Shown: piece after piece, positions 1 through 6,969 of the stretch | How positions within the stretch are numbered: the stretch's first letter is position 1 | Layout of the letters: each line of letters opens with the position of its first letter | NCBI GenBank assembly: GCA_015491615.1 | Contig: WFVN01000065.1 | Span: 1-7,118, forward strand | Direction: 5' to 3' | Source of the DNA: Gammaproteobacteria bacterium | Lineage (GTDB): Bacteria; Pseudomonadota; Gammaproteobacteria; S012-40 | DNA: 7,118 nucleotides | Position numbers and translations under genes: made by a program | Notes under the pieces: model-generated | What the model saw: only the letters and a program-made list of their open reading frames with translations | What the model was told of the DNA's origin: nothing | Database searches by the model: none

Positions 1-70
1 GGCCGCCTCCATCCCCCGCCCGGAGAACGTGGTCGAAGCCGCCCTCGCCCTCACCGGCAAGAAGGTCTGA
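1..70 (+). CDS. C-terminal end of an unidentified protein (5' truncated by window)
   Basis: An open frame enters from the left edge (first full codon at 2-4) and ends at TGA 68-70. It gives the 22-residue tail AASIPRPENVVEAALALTGK followed by KV. Codon use matches the neighbours, with almost every third position G or C, so this looks like a real coding end. The tail is too short to assign a family. The gene converges on the small - strand gene that ends only 3 bases later, and no terminator hairpin with a T-run is visible between them. Confidence 0.6.
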   Translation, partial: AASIPRPENVVEAALALTGKKV

Positions 71-73
71 GGC

Positions 74-280
74 TCAGTCCTTGTAGTGGGGGTCGGTCCA
101 GCAGCGGGGCAGGGCCTCCCCCGAGGGAAAGGCCAGCTCCCCCTTGGCCACCGGTTCCGGCTCGCCCAGCTCCTCGCCGGCGTGGGAACGCATCGGCACC
201 TGCCCCTGGAACGGGTCCACCAGGGCCGTCAGGTCGGCCACTTCCATCATTTCACCGGTCGGTACGTGCTTGAGATACAT
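74..280 (-). CDS. Small conserved hypothetical protein, 68 aa
   Basis: This 68-residue protein begins MYLKHVPTGEMMEV and ends LPRCWTDPHYKD. The start codon (CAT on + at 278-280) is preceded on its own strand by AAGGGGA at a suitable distance, which supports the ATG. There is no signal peptide or membrane segment. The protein is acidic in the middle, and a single Cys sits in the C-terminal PRCW. From memory, short proteins with this MYLK...DPF...HAGEE...FPSGE...PRCW layout occur in proteobacteria without an experimentally known function. That recollection is not a database result. Some homologues may carry an 'acetyltransferase' label, but nothing in 68 residues supports an acetyltransferase fold. 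It is divergent from the archease-rtcB genes, with 59 bases between the two starts, so the two sides may share a control region. I assign no function. Confidence 0.72.
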   Translation of the reverse strand: MYLKHVPTGEMMEVADLTALVDPFQGQVPMRSHAGEELGEPEPVAKGELAFPSGEALPRCWTDPHYKD

Positions 281-339
281 GGCGGAAATCCCCTTGCGTT
301 GCTAGTCTCAAAAGCCTAAACCACCGTCGTGGGTCATGC

Positions 340-765
340 ATGGAACGGGGACACTGGGAACACTTCGAGCACCAGGCGGACATCGGCGTGCGCGGCTGCG
401 GCCCGGACCTGGACACTGCCTTCGAACAGGCCGGCATCGCCCTCACCGCCGTCGTCACCGACCCGGCCAAAGTCGAACCCCGGGAGGCCGTGCCCATCGA
501 GGCACGGGCGGTGGACGTGGAATTCCTGTTCGTGGAATGGCTCGACGCCCTCATCTACGAGATGGCCACCCGCGGGATGCTGTTCTCCCGCTACGAAGTG
601 CACATCGACGCGGACCGCACCCACCTCACCGCCACCGCCTGGGGCGAGGCGGTGGACCGGGAACGCCACCAGCCGGCGGTGGAGGTCAAGGGCGCCACCC
701 TCACCGAACTGAAGGTGTGGCAGGAAGACGGCGCCTGGTGCGCCCAGTGCGTGGTGGACGTCTGA
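340..765 (+). CDS. Archease (RtcB RNA ligase activator)
   Basis: Archease is a small cytoplasmic cofactor protein that speeds guanylylation of RtcB and allows multiple turnovers. The 141-residue length is typical of the family. Recognisable segments are the N-terminal WEHFEHQADIGVRG (residues 6-19), the KGATLTELKV strand (117-126) and the C-terminal acidic VVDV (138-141). D14 and D140 occupy the places of the family's metal-binding acidic residues. ATG 340 is the only usable start in this frame after the upstream gap and sits directly before the conserved N-terminus. No good Shine-Dalgarno is visible before it. A weak promoter-like pair (TTGCGT 294-299, 17 bases, TAAACC 317-322) would give a very short leader, which is speculative. 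The rtcB gene starts 10 bases downstream, with GAGGAGG overlapping the archease stop, so the two are almost certainly co-transcribed. Confidence 0.93.
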   Translation: MERGHWEHFEHQADIGVRGCGPDLDTAFEQAGIALTAVVTDPAKVEPREAVPIEARAVDVEFLFVEWLDALIYEMATRGMLFSRYEVHIDADRTHLTATAWGEAVDRERHQPAVEVKGATLTELKVWQEDGAWCAQCVVDV

Positions 766-775
766 GGAGGCCGTC

Positions 776-2206
<1,431 letters not shown>

Positions 2207-2211
2207 ACACC

Positions 2212-2808
2212 ATGACCGTGCGACTCAAACCCGGCGACGCCCTCGTCATCGTCGACGTGCAGAACGACTTCCTCCCCGGCGGCGCCCTGCCCGTGCCCCA
2301 GGGGGACGAGGTCGTGCCCGTGCTCAACGAATACATCCACCGCTTCCGCCAAGCCGGCCTGCCCATCGTCGCCACCCGCGACTGGCACCCCCCCGACCAC
2401 TGCTCCTTCCGGGACCGGGGCGGCCCCTGGCCGGCCCACTGCGTGCAGGGCACCCCCGGCGCCGAGTTCGCCCCCGGCCTGGAACTGCCCGACGACGCCC
2501 TCGTCGTCTCCAAGGCCACCGAGCCGGACCAGGAGGCCTACTCCGGCTTCCAAGGCACCGATCTGGACGCGCGCCTGCGGGCGATGGGCGTGCGACGCCT
2601 GTTCGTCGGCGGCCTGGCCACCGACTACTGCGTCAAGCAGACCGTCCTGGACGCCCTGCGTCTGGGCTACCAGGTCTATCTCCTCACCGACGCTATCCGC
2701 GCCGTGGACGTGCACCCCGGTGACGGCGAGGCCGCCATCGACGAGATGCGGCGCGCCGGCGCCCTCCCCCTCACCCTCTCCGACCTGGCCGAGGAGGCGC
2801 CCGCTTGA
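2212..2808 (+). CDS. pncA: Nicotinamidase (isochorismatase-like hydrolase)
   Basis: This enzyme hydrolyses nicotinamide to nicotinate and ammonia in the cytoplasm, the entry step of the Preiss-Handler NAD salvage route. The protein has 198 residues. Family signatures are VDVQNDFLPGG (14-24) with catalytic D15, the metal site DWHPPDHCSF (57-66; D57, H59, H63) completed by H76 in WPAHCVQGTPGAEF, catalytic K101 in VVSKA, and the nucleophile C140 in GLATDYCVKQT. The full Asp-Lys-Cys triad and the four-ligand metal site point to a true nicotinamidase rather than a generic isochorismatase. The start is ATG 2212, 8 bases after AAGGGG (2198-2203), a Shine-Dalgarno inside the end of rtcB. Its product is the substrate of PncB, encoded by the next gene, which overlaps its stop by 4 bases. 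Confidence 0.95.
   Translation: MTVRLKPGDALVIVDVQNDFLPGGALPVPQGDEVVPVLNEYIHRFRQAGLPIVATRDWHPPDHCSFRDRGGPWPAHCVQGTPGAEFAPGLELPDDALVVSKATEPDQEAYSGFQGTDLDARLRAMGVRRLFVGGLATDYCVKQTVLDALRLGYQVYLLTDAIRAVDVHPGDGEAAIDEMRRAGALPLTLSDLAEEAPA
2791..2797 (+). promoter_or_regulatory. Ribosome-binding site that fixes the TTG start of pncB
   Basis: GAGGAGG lies inside the last codons of pncA (encoding Glu-Glu). It is followed by 7 bases and then TTG at 2805, which overlaps the pncA stop in the tetranucleotide TTGA. The strong site at ideal distance decides for the TTG start over any internal ATG and indicates translational coupling of PncA and PncB. Confidence 0.75.
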
Positions 2809-4145
2809 TCGACGCCAGCAACAGCCCCCTCACCACCGACCTCTACCAGCTCACCATGCTCGCCGGCTACCACGCCCAGGGCATGGAAGACGAGGCGGTG
2901 TTCGAATTCTTCGTCCGCGACCTGCCCCCTGGGCGCAACTTCTACCTGGCCGCCGGCCTGGAACAGCTCCTGGACTATCTGGAGCACCTGCGCTTCGGCG
3001 AGGCCGAGCTGGCCTGGGCGCGGGAAAGCGGTCGTTTCGGCGACGACTTCATCGACTACCTGGCCAGCCTGCGCTTCACCGGCCAGGTGCACGCCCTCCC
3101 CGAGGGCACAGTGTGCTTCCCCGACGAACCCCTGGTGCGCATCACCGCCCCCCTGCCCCAGGCGCAACTCATCGAGAGCCGCCTCATCAACCTCCTCCAC
3201 TTCCAGACCCTCATCGCCTCCAAGGCGGTGCGCTGCGTCCTCGCCGCCCGCGGCAGGCTGCTGGTGGACTTCGGCCTGCGCCGCGCCCATGGCGCCGAGG
3301 CGGGTCTGCTGGCGGCGCGCGCCAACTACCTGGCCGGTTTCCACGGCACCTCCGACGTGCTCGCCGAACCGGCCTTCGGCATCCCCGTGTTCGGCACCAT
3401 GGCCCACAGCTTCGTGGAAGCGCACGCGCACGAGACCGACGCCTTCCTCCACTTCGCCCATGCCCAGCCGGACAACGTCGTCCTCCTCATCGACACCTAC
3501 GACACCGAACGGGGCGCCCGCCGGGTGGTGGAGATCGCCCCCCGCCTGGCCGCCGAGGGCATCCGCATCAAGGGCGTGCGCATCGACTCGGGGGACCTGG
3601 GCGAACACGCCCGCCGCGTGCGTGCCATCCTCGACGAGGCCGGCCTCAGCGAGACCACCATCTTCGCCAGCGGCAACCTGGACGAGGACCGCATCCACGC
3701 CCTCCTCGCCCAGGGCGCCCCCATCGACGGCTTCGGCGTCGGCACCCGCCTGGACACCTCCGCCGACGCCCCCTACCTGGACTGCGCCTACAAACTCATG
3801 CGCTACGCCGGACGACCGCGCCGCAAGCGCTCCGAGGGCAAGGCCACCTGGCCGGACGCCAAGCAGGTCTGGCGCCGCTTCGACGGCCAGGGGCGCATGG
3901 CCGGCGACACCGTCACCCGCGCCGACGAGCGGGTCGAAGGGGAGCCCCTGCTGGTGGAGGTGATGCGCGACGGTCGGCGCCTGCGCGAAGCCGAATCGCT
4001 GGAGGCCATCCGCGCGCGTGTGCGCGAGCAGCTCGCCGCCCTGCCCGAAGCCCACCGGGGCCTGGACCCGGCCCCGCCCTACCCGGTCACCATCTCCGCC
4101 GGGCTGCGGGAGCTGGCGGCGGCCCTGGATCGGGAAGCGCATTGA
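2805..4145 (+). CDS. pncB: Nicotinate phosphoribosyltransferase (NAPRTase)
   Basis: It converts nicotinate plus PRPP to nicotinate mononucleotide, with ATP hydrolysis coupled in this family, as step two of NAD salvage. The 446-residue protein starts at TTG. The N-terminus has the family opening NSPLTTDLYQLTM (6-18). Further landmarks are FFVRDLPPGRNFYLAAGL (35-52), LLVDFGLRRAHG (152-163), GTSDVLA (181-187), GTMAHSFVEA (197-206; H201 is the expected autophosphorylated His), IDTYDTERGA (229-238), GVRIDSGDL (257-265), IFASGNLDE (286-294), DGFGVGTRLDTS (308-319) and YKLMRYAG (329-336). No interruption is seen and the length suits the bacterial 440-490 aa class. Taking the next internal ATG (residue 18) as start would delete the conserved TTDLYQLTM motif, which supports TTG. 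The stop codon (4143-4145) is embedded in the -35 box of the downstream promoter. Confidence 0.96.
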   Translation: MIDASNSPLTTDLYQLTMLAGYHAQGMEDEAVFEFFVRDLPPGRNFYLAAGLEQLLDYLEHLRFGEAELAWARESGRFGDDFIDYLASLRFTGQVHALPEGTVCFPDEPLVRITAPLPQAQLIESRLINLLHFQTLIASKAVRCVLAARGRLLVDFGLRRAHGAEAGLLAARANYLAGFHGTSDVLAEPAFGIPVFGTMAHSFVEAHAHETDAFLHFAHAQPDNVVLLIDTYDTERGARRVVEIAPRLAAEGIRIKGVRIDSGDLGEHARRVRAILDEAGLSETTIFASGNLDEDRIHALLAQGAPIDGFGVGTRLDTSADAPYLDCAYKLMRYAGRPRRKRSEGKATWPDAKQVWRRFDGQGRMAGDTVTRADERVEGEPLLVEVMRDGRRLREAESLEAIRARVREQLAALPEAHRGLDPAPPYPVTISAGLRELAAALDREAH

Positions 4146-4170
4146 CAACCCGCATCGCGGCGGGTTTACT
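4142..4170 (+). promoter_or_regulatory. Sigma70-type promoter for the cobalamin riboswitch-cbtBA transcript
   Basis: TTGACA (4142-4147) is a perfect -35 match. It is followed by exactly 17 bases and TTTACT (4165-4170), which matches 4 of 6 -10 positions. Transcription would begin near 4176-4178, just before the riboswitch P1 stem at 4180. The -35 box contains the pncB stop codon. Matching both box sequence and spacing in such GC-rich DNA is unlikely by chance, although no start site has been measured. Confidence 0.7.
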
Positions 4171-4171
4171 T
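4147..4171 (+). terminator. Hairpin after pncB, possible weak terminator overlapping the promoter spacer
   Basis: AACCCGC (4147-4153) and GCGGGTT (4160-4166) form a perfect 7-bp stem around a 6-base loop, followed by TACTT, a broken T-stretch. As RNA from the pncB operon it could end transcription. As DNA it fills the spacer and touches the -10 of the cbtBA promoter, so it could instead be an operator-like inverted repeat. The short T-run makes termination strength doubtful. Confidence 0.45.
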
Positions 4172-4179
4172 GCCGCACC

Positions 4180-4358
4180 CCTGCCGGGTGTCCGGCGCGC
4201 GAGCGTCGGGTGAAACGGGAAGCCGGTGCGCGGCGCGAGCCGCAAAGCCGGCGCTGCCCCCGCAACGGTAGGCGAGGCGACCGCGCACAGGCCACTGGGG
4301 CGACCCGGGAAGGCGCGCGATCGGCCATCCTCGCGAGCCCGGAGACCGGCCCGGCAGG
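4180..4358 (+). ncRNA. Cobalamin (adenosylcobalamin-type) riboswitch
   Basis: The 5' leader of cbtBA has the conserved cobalamin aptamer landmarks in order. These are GGTGAAACGGGAAGCCGGTG (4209-4228), AAAGCCGGCGCTG (4244-4256), CCCCCGCAACGGTA (4257-4270), CCACTGGG (4292-4299), CCCGGGAAGG (4304-4313) and the B12 box AGCCCGGAGACCGGCC (4336-4351). An outer P1 stem closes the element: CCTGCCGG (4180-4187) pairs perfectly with CCGGCAGG (4351-4358). Such elements bind B12 coenzyme and repress downstream B12 or cobalt-uptake genes. Here the target is the cobalt transporter pair cbtB-cbtA, starting 93 bases after P1. Assignment is from sequence pattern recognition; the subtype is inferred. Confidence 0.95.
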
Positions 4359-4364
4359 CGCCAC

Positions 4365-4385
4365 GATGCCGCGGCGGGCGGCATC
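4365..4385 (+). promoter_or_regulatory. Hairpin downstream of aptamer, candidate P13/L13 kissing-loop arm
   Basis: GATGCCGC (4365-4372) and GCGGCATC (4378-4385) form a perfect 8-bp stem with loop GGCGG. The loop region GCGGG (4374-4378) is complementary to CCCGC (4259-4263) in the aptamer. Cobalamin riboswitches are known to use an L5-L13 kissing contact between core and expression platform, and this hairpin is in the right place for that role. The pairing is inference. No U-run follows, so it is not a simple terminator. Confidence 0.5.
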
Positions 4386-4421
4386 GGGGGCCGAACCGCC
4401 CCGCGCCCATCGGGCGCTGCC

Positions 4422-4448
4422 CGCCTGGATCCATTCACCCAGGAGGCG
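4422..4448 (+). promoter_or_regulatory. cbtB: cbtB ribosome-binding site with potential sequestering stem
   Basis: AGGAGG (4441-4446) lies 5 bases before the cbtB ATG. Upstream CCTGG (4424-4428) can pair with CCAGG (4439-4443) across a 10-base loop. Alternatively CGCCT (4422-4426) can pair with AGGCG (4444-4448). Either would mask the Shine-Dalgarno, consistent with translational control by the riboswitch. A second short stem, GCGCCC/GGGCGC (4403-4417), lies just upstream. In DNA this GC-rich such stems are common, so the mechanism is inferred only. Confidence 0.45.
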
Positions 4449-4451
4449 ACC

Positions 4452-4634
4452 ATGCTGACCCCCAAGAGCCATACCCACACCCTCGAACACGGCCGCGCCC
4501 AGACCCTGCGCGCCGCCCTCGGCGCCATCGCCCTGGGGGCGGTGATCCTCGCCGTGGTGGGCTTCGCCCCCCAGCCGGCCTTCCACAACGCCGCCCACGA
4601 CACGCGCCACGTGGCCGTCTTCCCCTGCCACTGA
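4452..4634 (+). CDS. cbtB: CbtB, small subunit of predicted cobalt transporter
   Basis: CbtB is a one-span inner-membrane protein always paired with CbtA and predicted, from B12-riboswitch control and gene context, to take part in cobalt uptake. The 60-residue length is typical. A polar, His-containing N-terminus (H7, H9, H13) precedes one hydrophobic span of about residues 21-40. The characteristic C-terminus runs from FHNAAHDTRH to FPCH and ends on His60, with H45, H49, H53 and C59 as likely metal ligands. The start at ATG 4452 has AGGAGG 5 bases upstream. cbtA begins 10 bases after the stop. The gene is the first target of the riboswitch. Transport itself is a family-level prediction, and direct biochemical proof is limited. 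Confidence 0.93.
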   Translation: MLTPKSHTHTLEHGRAQTLRAALGAIALGAVILAVVGFAPQPAFHNAAHDTRHVAVFPCH

Positions 4635-4644
4635 GGACGCGCCC

Positions 4645-5334
4645 ATGAACTTCCGTGAACTGGCCACCCGGGCCCTCCTCGCCGGCCTGGCCGCCGGCCT
4701 CGTCTTCAGCGCCCTCACCCTCCCCTGGGGCACGCACCTCATCCTCAAGGCGGAGGTGTACGAGGAGGCCCTCCCCGCCGACCACGACCACGCCGGCGAC
4801 GACCACCACGGACACGAGGAATGGGCGCCCCAGGGCGGCCTGGAACGCAACCTCTACACCGTCCTCTCCGCCGTCCTCATGGGCATGGGCTACGGCCTCG
4901 TCCTCGCCGGCCTCATGGCCCTGGCCGGAGCGGGCGGGCTGCGCCAGGGGCTCCTCTGGGGGCTGGGCGGCTATCTCTCCGCCTGGCTGCTGCCGGCCCT
5001 GGGCCTGCCCCCGGAACTGCCGGGCATGCAGGCCGCCGACCTCTTCGCGCGCCAGAGCTGGTGGCTGTTCACCGCCATCGCCTCCGCCGGCGGCCTCGCC
5101 CTCCTCTTCCGTGCCCGCGCCTGGGGCTGGCGCCTGGCGGGGGCCGCCCTGTTGCTGTTGCCCCACTTGGTGGGCGCCCCGCAGCCGCCGGTGCACGCCG
5201 GCGCCGTGCCGGAAGACCTGGTGCACCGCTTCTGGGTCGCCAGCGCCGTCACCAACCTCGCCTTCTGGCTCACCCTCGGAGCGGTCACCGGGCATCTCTT
5301 GCGCCAGCACACGCCGGCGCCGCGCCCGGCTTGA
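4645..5334 (+). CDS. cbtA: CbtA, integral membrane subunit of predicted cobalt transporter
   Basis: The 229-residue polytopic inner-membrane protein has about five hydrophobic segments: near 10-33, 70-95, 100-120, 138-155 with 160-177, and 195-218. The N-terminus FRELATRALLAGLAAGLVFS is typical of CbtA. After the first span comes a His/Asp-rich loop, residues 46-60, with H47, H49, H54, H55 and H57, a probable Co(II)-binding or selectivity element. H174, H184 and H194, near the last spans, are further candidates. The start at ATG 4645 follows GAGGA (4633-4637) overlapping the cbtB stop. No ATPase component is adjacent, as expected for this family. The gene lies under the same cobalamin riboswitch as cbtB, so expression should fall when B12 is plentiful. 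The mechanism and energy source are not established for the family. Confidence 0.93.
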   Translation: MNFRELATRALLAGLAAGLVFSALTLPWGTHLILKAEVYEEALPADHDHAGDDHHGHEEWAPQGGLERNLYTVLSAVLMGMGYGLVLAGLMALAGAGGLRQGLLWGLGGYLSAWLLPALGLPPELPGMQAADLFARQSWWLFTAIASAGGLALLFRARAWGWRLAGAALLLLPHLVGAPQPPVHAGAVPEDLVHRFWVASAVTNLAFWLTLGAVTGHLLRQHTPAPRPA

Positions 5335-5387
5335 CAGCCCGGTCCGCACAGGCCAGATTGGGCACAGGAAAAACAGAGGAAAACGCT

Positions 5388-5663
5388 ATGAAATGGAACG
5401 CCATCGTCCTCGCCGCTCTCCTCGGGCTCGGTGGAACCGCGGCCCTGGCCGAGGAAGTGGACGGCAAGGCCCTGGTGGAACAAAACTGCCAGGGCTGCCA
5501 CGACGACCGCATCTACACCCGCCCCAACCGCATCATCCACTCCCTGCCGGACCTGGAAAACCGGGTGCGCTTCTGCGAGACCCAGAACGGCAAGCAGTGG
5601 AGCGAGGCGCAGATCGAAGCGGTGGTGCAGTACCTCAACCGCGCCTACTACCGCTTCCGCTGA
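5388..5663 (+). CDS. Small exported monoheme c-type cytochrome without a Met ligand
   Basis: The 91-residue protein has a signal peptide (MKWNAIVLAALLGLGGTAALA, cleavage likely after A21), so the mature protein of about 70 residues should be periplasmic. One heme-attachment motif, CQGCH (34-38), is followed by DDRIYTRPNRIIHSLPDLENRVRFC, with a third Cys at C63, and the C-terminus YLNRAYYRF. The only Met is the initiator, so the usual His/Met coordination cannot form. H51 or C63, or an open sixth position, are the remaining options. The family (CxxCH, YTR, SL..L..RV..C, YLN..YY.F) resembles small cytochromes of proteobacteria whose partners I cannot name. The start at ATG 5388 has AGAGGA 7 bases upstream. 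The gene follows cbtA by 53 bases with no clear promoter between, so it may share the B12-controlled transcript. Its 3' end overlaps the converging cbiA gene by 16 bases. Confidence 0.88.
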   Translation: MKWNAIVLAALLGLGGTAALAEEVDGKALVEQNCQGCHDDRIYTRPNRIIHSLPDLENRVRFCETQNGKQWSEAQIEAVVQYLNRAYYRFR

Positions 5664-6949
5664 GCCCCGAGCAACCCCGCCAACGCGCGCGGGGCGCTGG
5701 GGAAATAGAGGTGCATGAAACTGGCCCACAGGCCGCTCCGACAGAACACCGCCTCCCCCGGCGCCCCGTTGGGGTGACGGCGGGCGCGGGCGGTCGGCGA
5801 CCACCCCACCTCGGCGCGGGCGTAGTGGAAGGTGTGGCCGCGCAACGTCTCCCCCGCCCATTCCACGGCCTGCATCCCCAAGGCCTGTGGGCGGTTCGTC
5901 ATCGCCCCTTCGCCGGGCAGCAGCCCGGCCAACCGGTATTCCCGCCCATCCCGGTCGCGCAGTGAACGCAGCAGGAACAGCATCCCCCCGCACTCGGCGA
6001 GGATGGGCCTGCCCGCCCGGTGGTGGGCGCGGATCTGGTCCATGAGGTCGGTGCGGGCGGCGAGGGTCTCCAGGTGCAGTTCCGGGTAGCCCCCGGGCAG
6101 CCACAGGGCATCGCAATCGGGCAGCGGATCCCCCGCCAGGGGCGAGAAGAAGCGCACCTGCGCCCCCTGACGGCGCAACCAGTCCACGTTGGCCGGATAG
6201 ACGAAGGCAAAGGCGGCGTCGCGGGCCACCGCCACCCGCCGCCCCCGCAGGCGCGGTTCGTCCACCTCCGGTGGTGCCGCCGGAACAGGTACCGGCGGGG
6301 GCGGCTCGGCCAGGGCAGTCGCCGCCAGATGTCCCGCGGCGCGATCCAGGGCCGCCTCCAGGTCCGGCAACTCTCCCGCTTGCACCAGGCCCAGATGGCG
6401 CTCGGGCAGGGTGAGGGCAGCATCCCGCGGCACCGACCCCAGAAAGGGCAGATCCGCCGGCAGGCGGGTACGGATGAGGGCCTCGTGGCGGGCCCCGGCC
6501 ACCCGGTTGGCCAGCACCCCGAGAAAGTGCAGGTCCGGCTCCAGGGCGCGCATCCCCAGGGGCACGACGGCGAAGCCCTGGGCCATCCCCGAGGCATCTG
6601 CCACCAGGGCCACCGGCAGGCCCAGGAGACGGGCCAGGTCGGCGCTGGAGGGCGCCCCGTCGGAGAGCCCCATCACCGCCTCCACCACCACCACGTCCGC
6701 CCAGGCCGCCGCGCGGGCGAAGCGGCGCCGGCAGGCCGCCTCCCCCACCATCCACGGATCCAGGTTGTCCACCGGCCGCCCGGCGGCCCGGGCCAGAACC
6801 ATGGGATCGAGAAAGTCCGGCCCCGCCTTGAAGGCGGCCACCGCCAGCCCCCGGCGGCGCCAGAGGCGGACGAGGGCGGCGCTGAGGAGAGTCTTGCCCT
6901 GGTGGGAGGCGGGGGCGGCCACCATGAGGGCGGAAACGGTGCGCTTCAT
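5648..6949 (-). CDS. cbiA: Cobyrinic acid a,c-diamide synthase (CbiA/CobB)
   Basis: It amidates the a and c side chains of cobyrinate (or hydrogenobyrinate) with glutamine and ATP, a cytoplasmic step of B12 synthesis. With the chosen start the protein has 433 residues. The N-terminal synthetase domain has the P-loop VAAPASHQGKT (10-20), AFKAGPDFLDP (39-49), the VEAVMGLSDGAP segment (89-100; the family usually reads EGVMGL.DG) and VLANRV (145-150). A Pro-rich linker (215-228) leads to the class I glutaminase domain with LPGGYPELHLE (284-294), nucleophile C320 in LAECGGMLFL and H413 in SFMHLYFP. Start choice is uncertain: ATG 6949 (MKRTVSALMV) fits family N-termini, ATG 6958 has a better Shine-Dalgarno-like AAGG, and ATG 7021 would nearly abut the divergent gene. 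Sequence alone does not separate the CbiA from the CobB substrate. No riboswitch precedes it, unlike cbtBA. Confidence 0.93.
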   Translation of the reverse strand: MKRTVSALMVAAPASHQGKTLLSAALVRLWRRRGLAVAAFKAGPDFLDPMVLARAAGRPVDNLDPWMVGEAACRRRFARAAAWADVVVVEAVMGLSDGAPSSADLARLLGLPVALVADASGMAQGFAVVPLGMRALEPDLHFLGVLANRVAGARHEALIRTRLPADLPFLGSVPRDAALTLPERHLGLVQAGELPDLEAALDRAAGHLAATALAEPPPPVPVPAAPPEVDEPRLRGRRVAVARDAAFAFVYPANVDWLRRQGAQVRFFSPLAGDPLPDCDALWLPGGYPELHLETLAARTDLMDQIRAHHRAGRPILAECGGMLFLLRSLRDRDGREYRLAGLLPGEGAMTNRPQALGMQAVEWAGETLRGHTFHYARAEVGWSPTARARRHPNGAPGEAVFCRSGLWASFMHLYFPSAPRALAGLLGAQRKR

Positions 6950-6969
6950 GGGCGCCATTCTAACCCGCC

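Noticed and set aside
294..322. Promoter for archease (TTGCGT, 17 bases, TAAACC)
   Set aside because: Only 3 to 4 of 6 matches in each box. It is kept as a remark in the archease entry rather than called.
4018..4458. 146-codon + strand frame across the riboswitch
   Set aside because: It spans the pncB end, a promoter and a conserved aptamer; Arg/Pro-rich, no support as protein.
2676..4850. 724-codon open frame on the - strand across pncB, the riboswitch and cbtBA
   Set aside because: It is a shadow frame produced by high GC and few stop codons. It runs through pncB and a structured RNA, its composition is Gly/Ala/Val/Glu-rich, and it contains no domain I recognise.
5335..5387. Possible separate promoter for the cytochrome (TTGGGC at 5358-5363)
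   Set aside because: No -10-like sequence occurs at 16-18 bases spacing. The nearest AT-rich hexamer overlaps the start codon.
4971..6755. 594-codon - strand frame overlapping cbtA, the cytochrome and cbiA
   Set aside because: It is in a different frame from cbiA, which carries the P-loop and glutaminase motifs. The N-terminal part is Gly/Pro/Arg low-complexity shadow.
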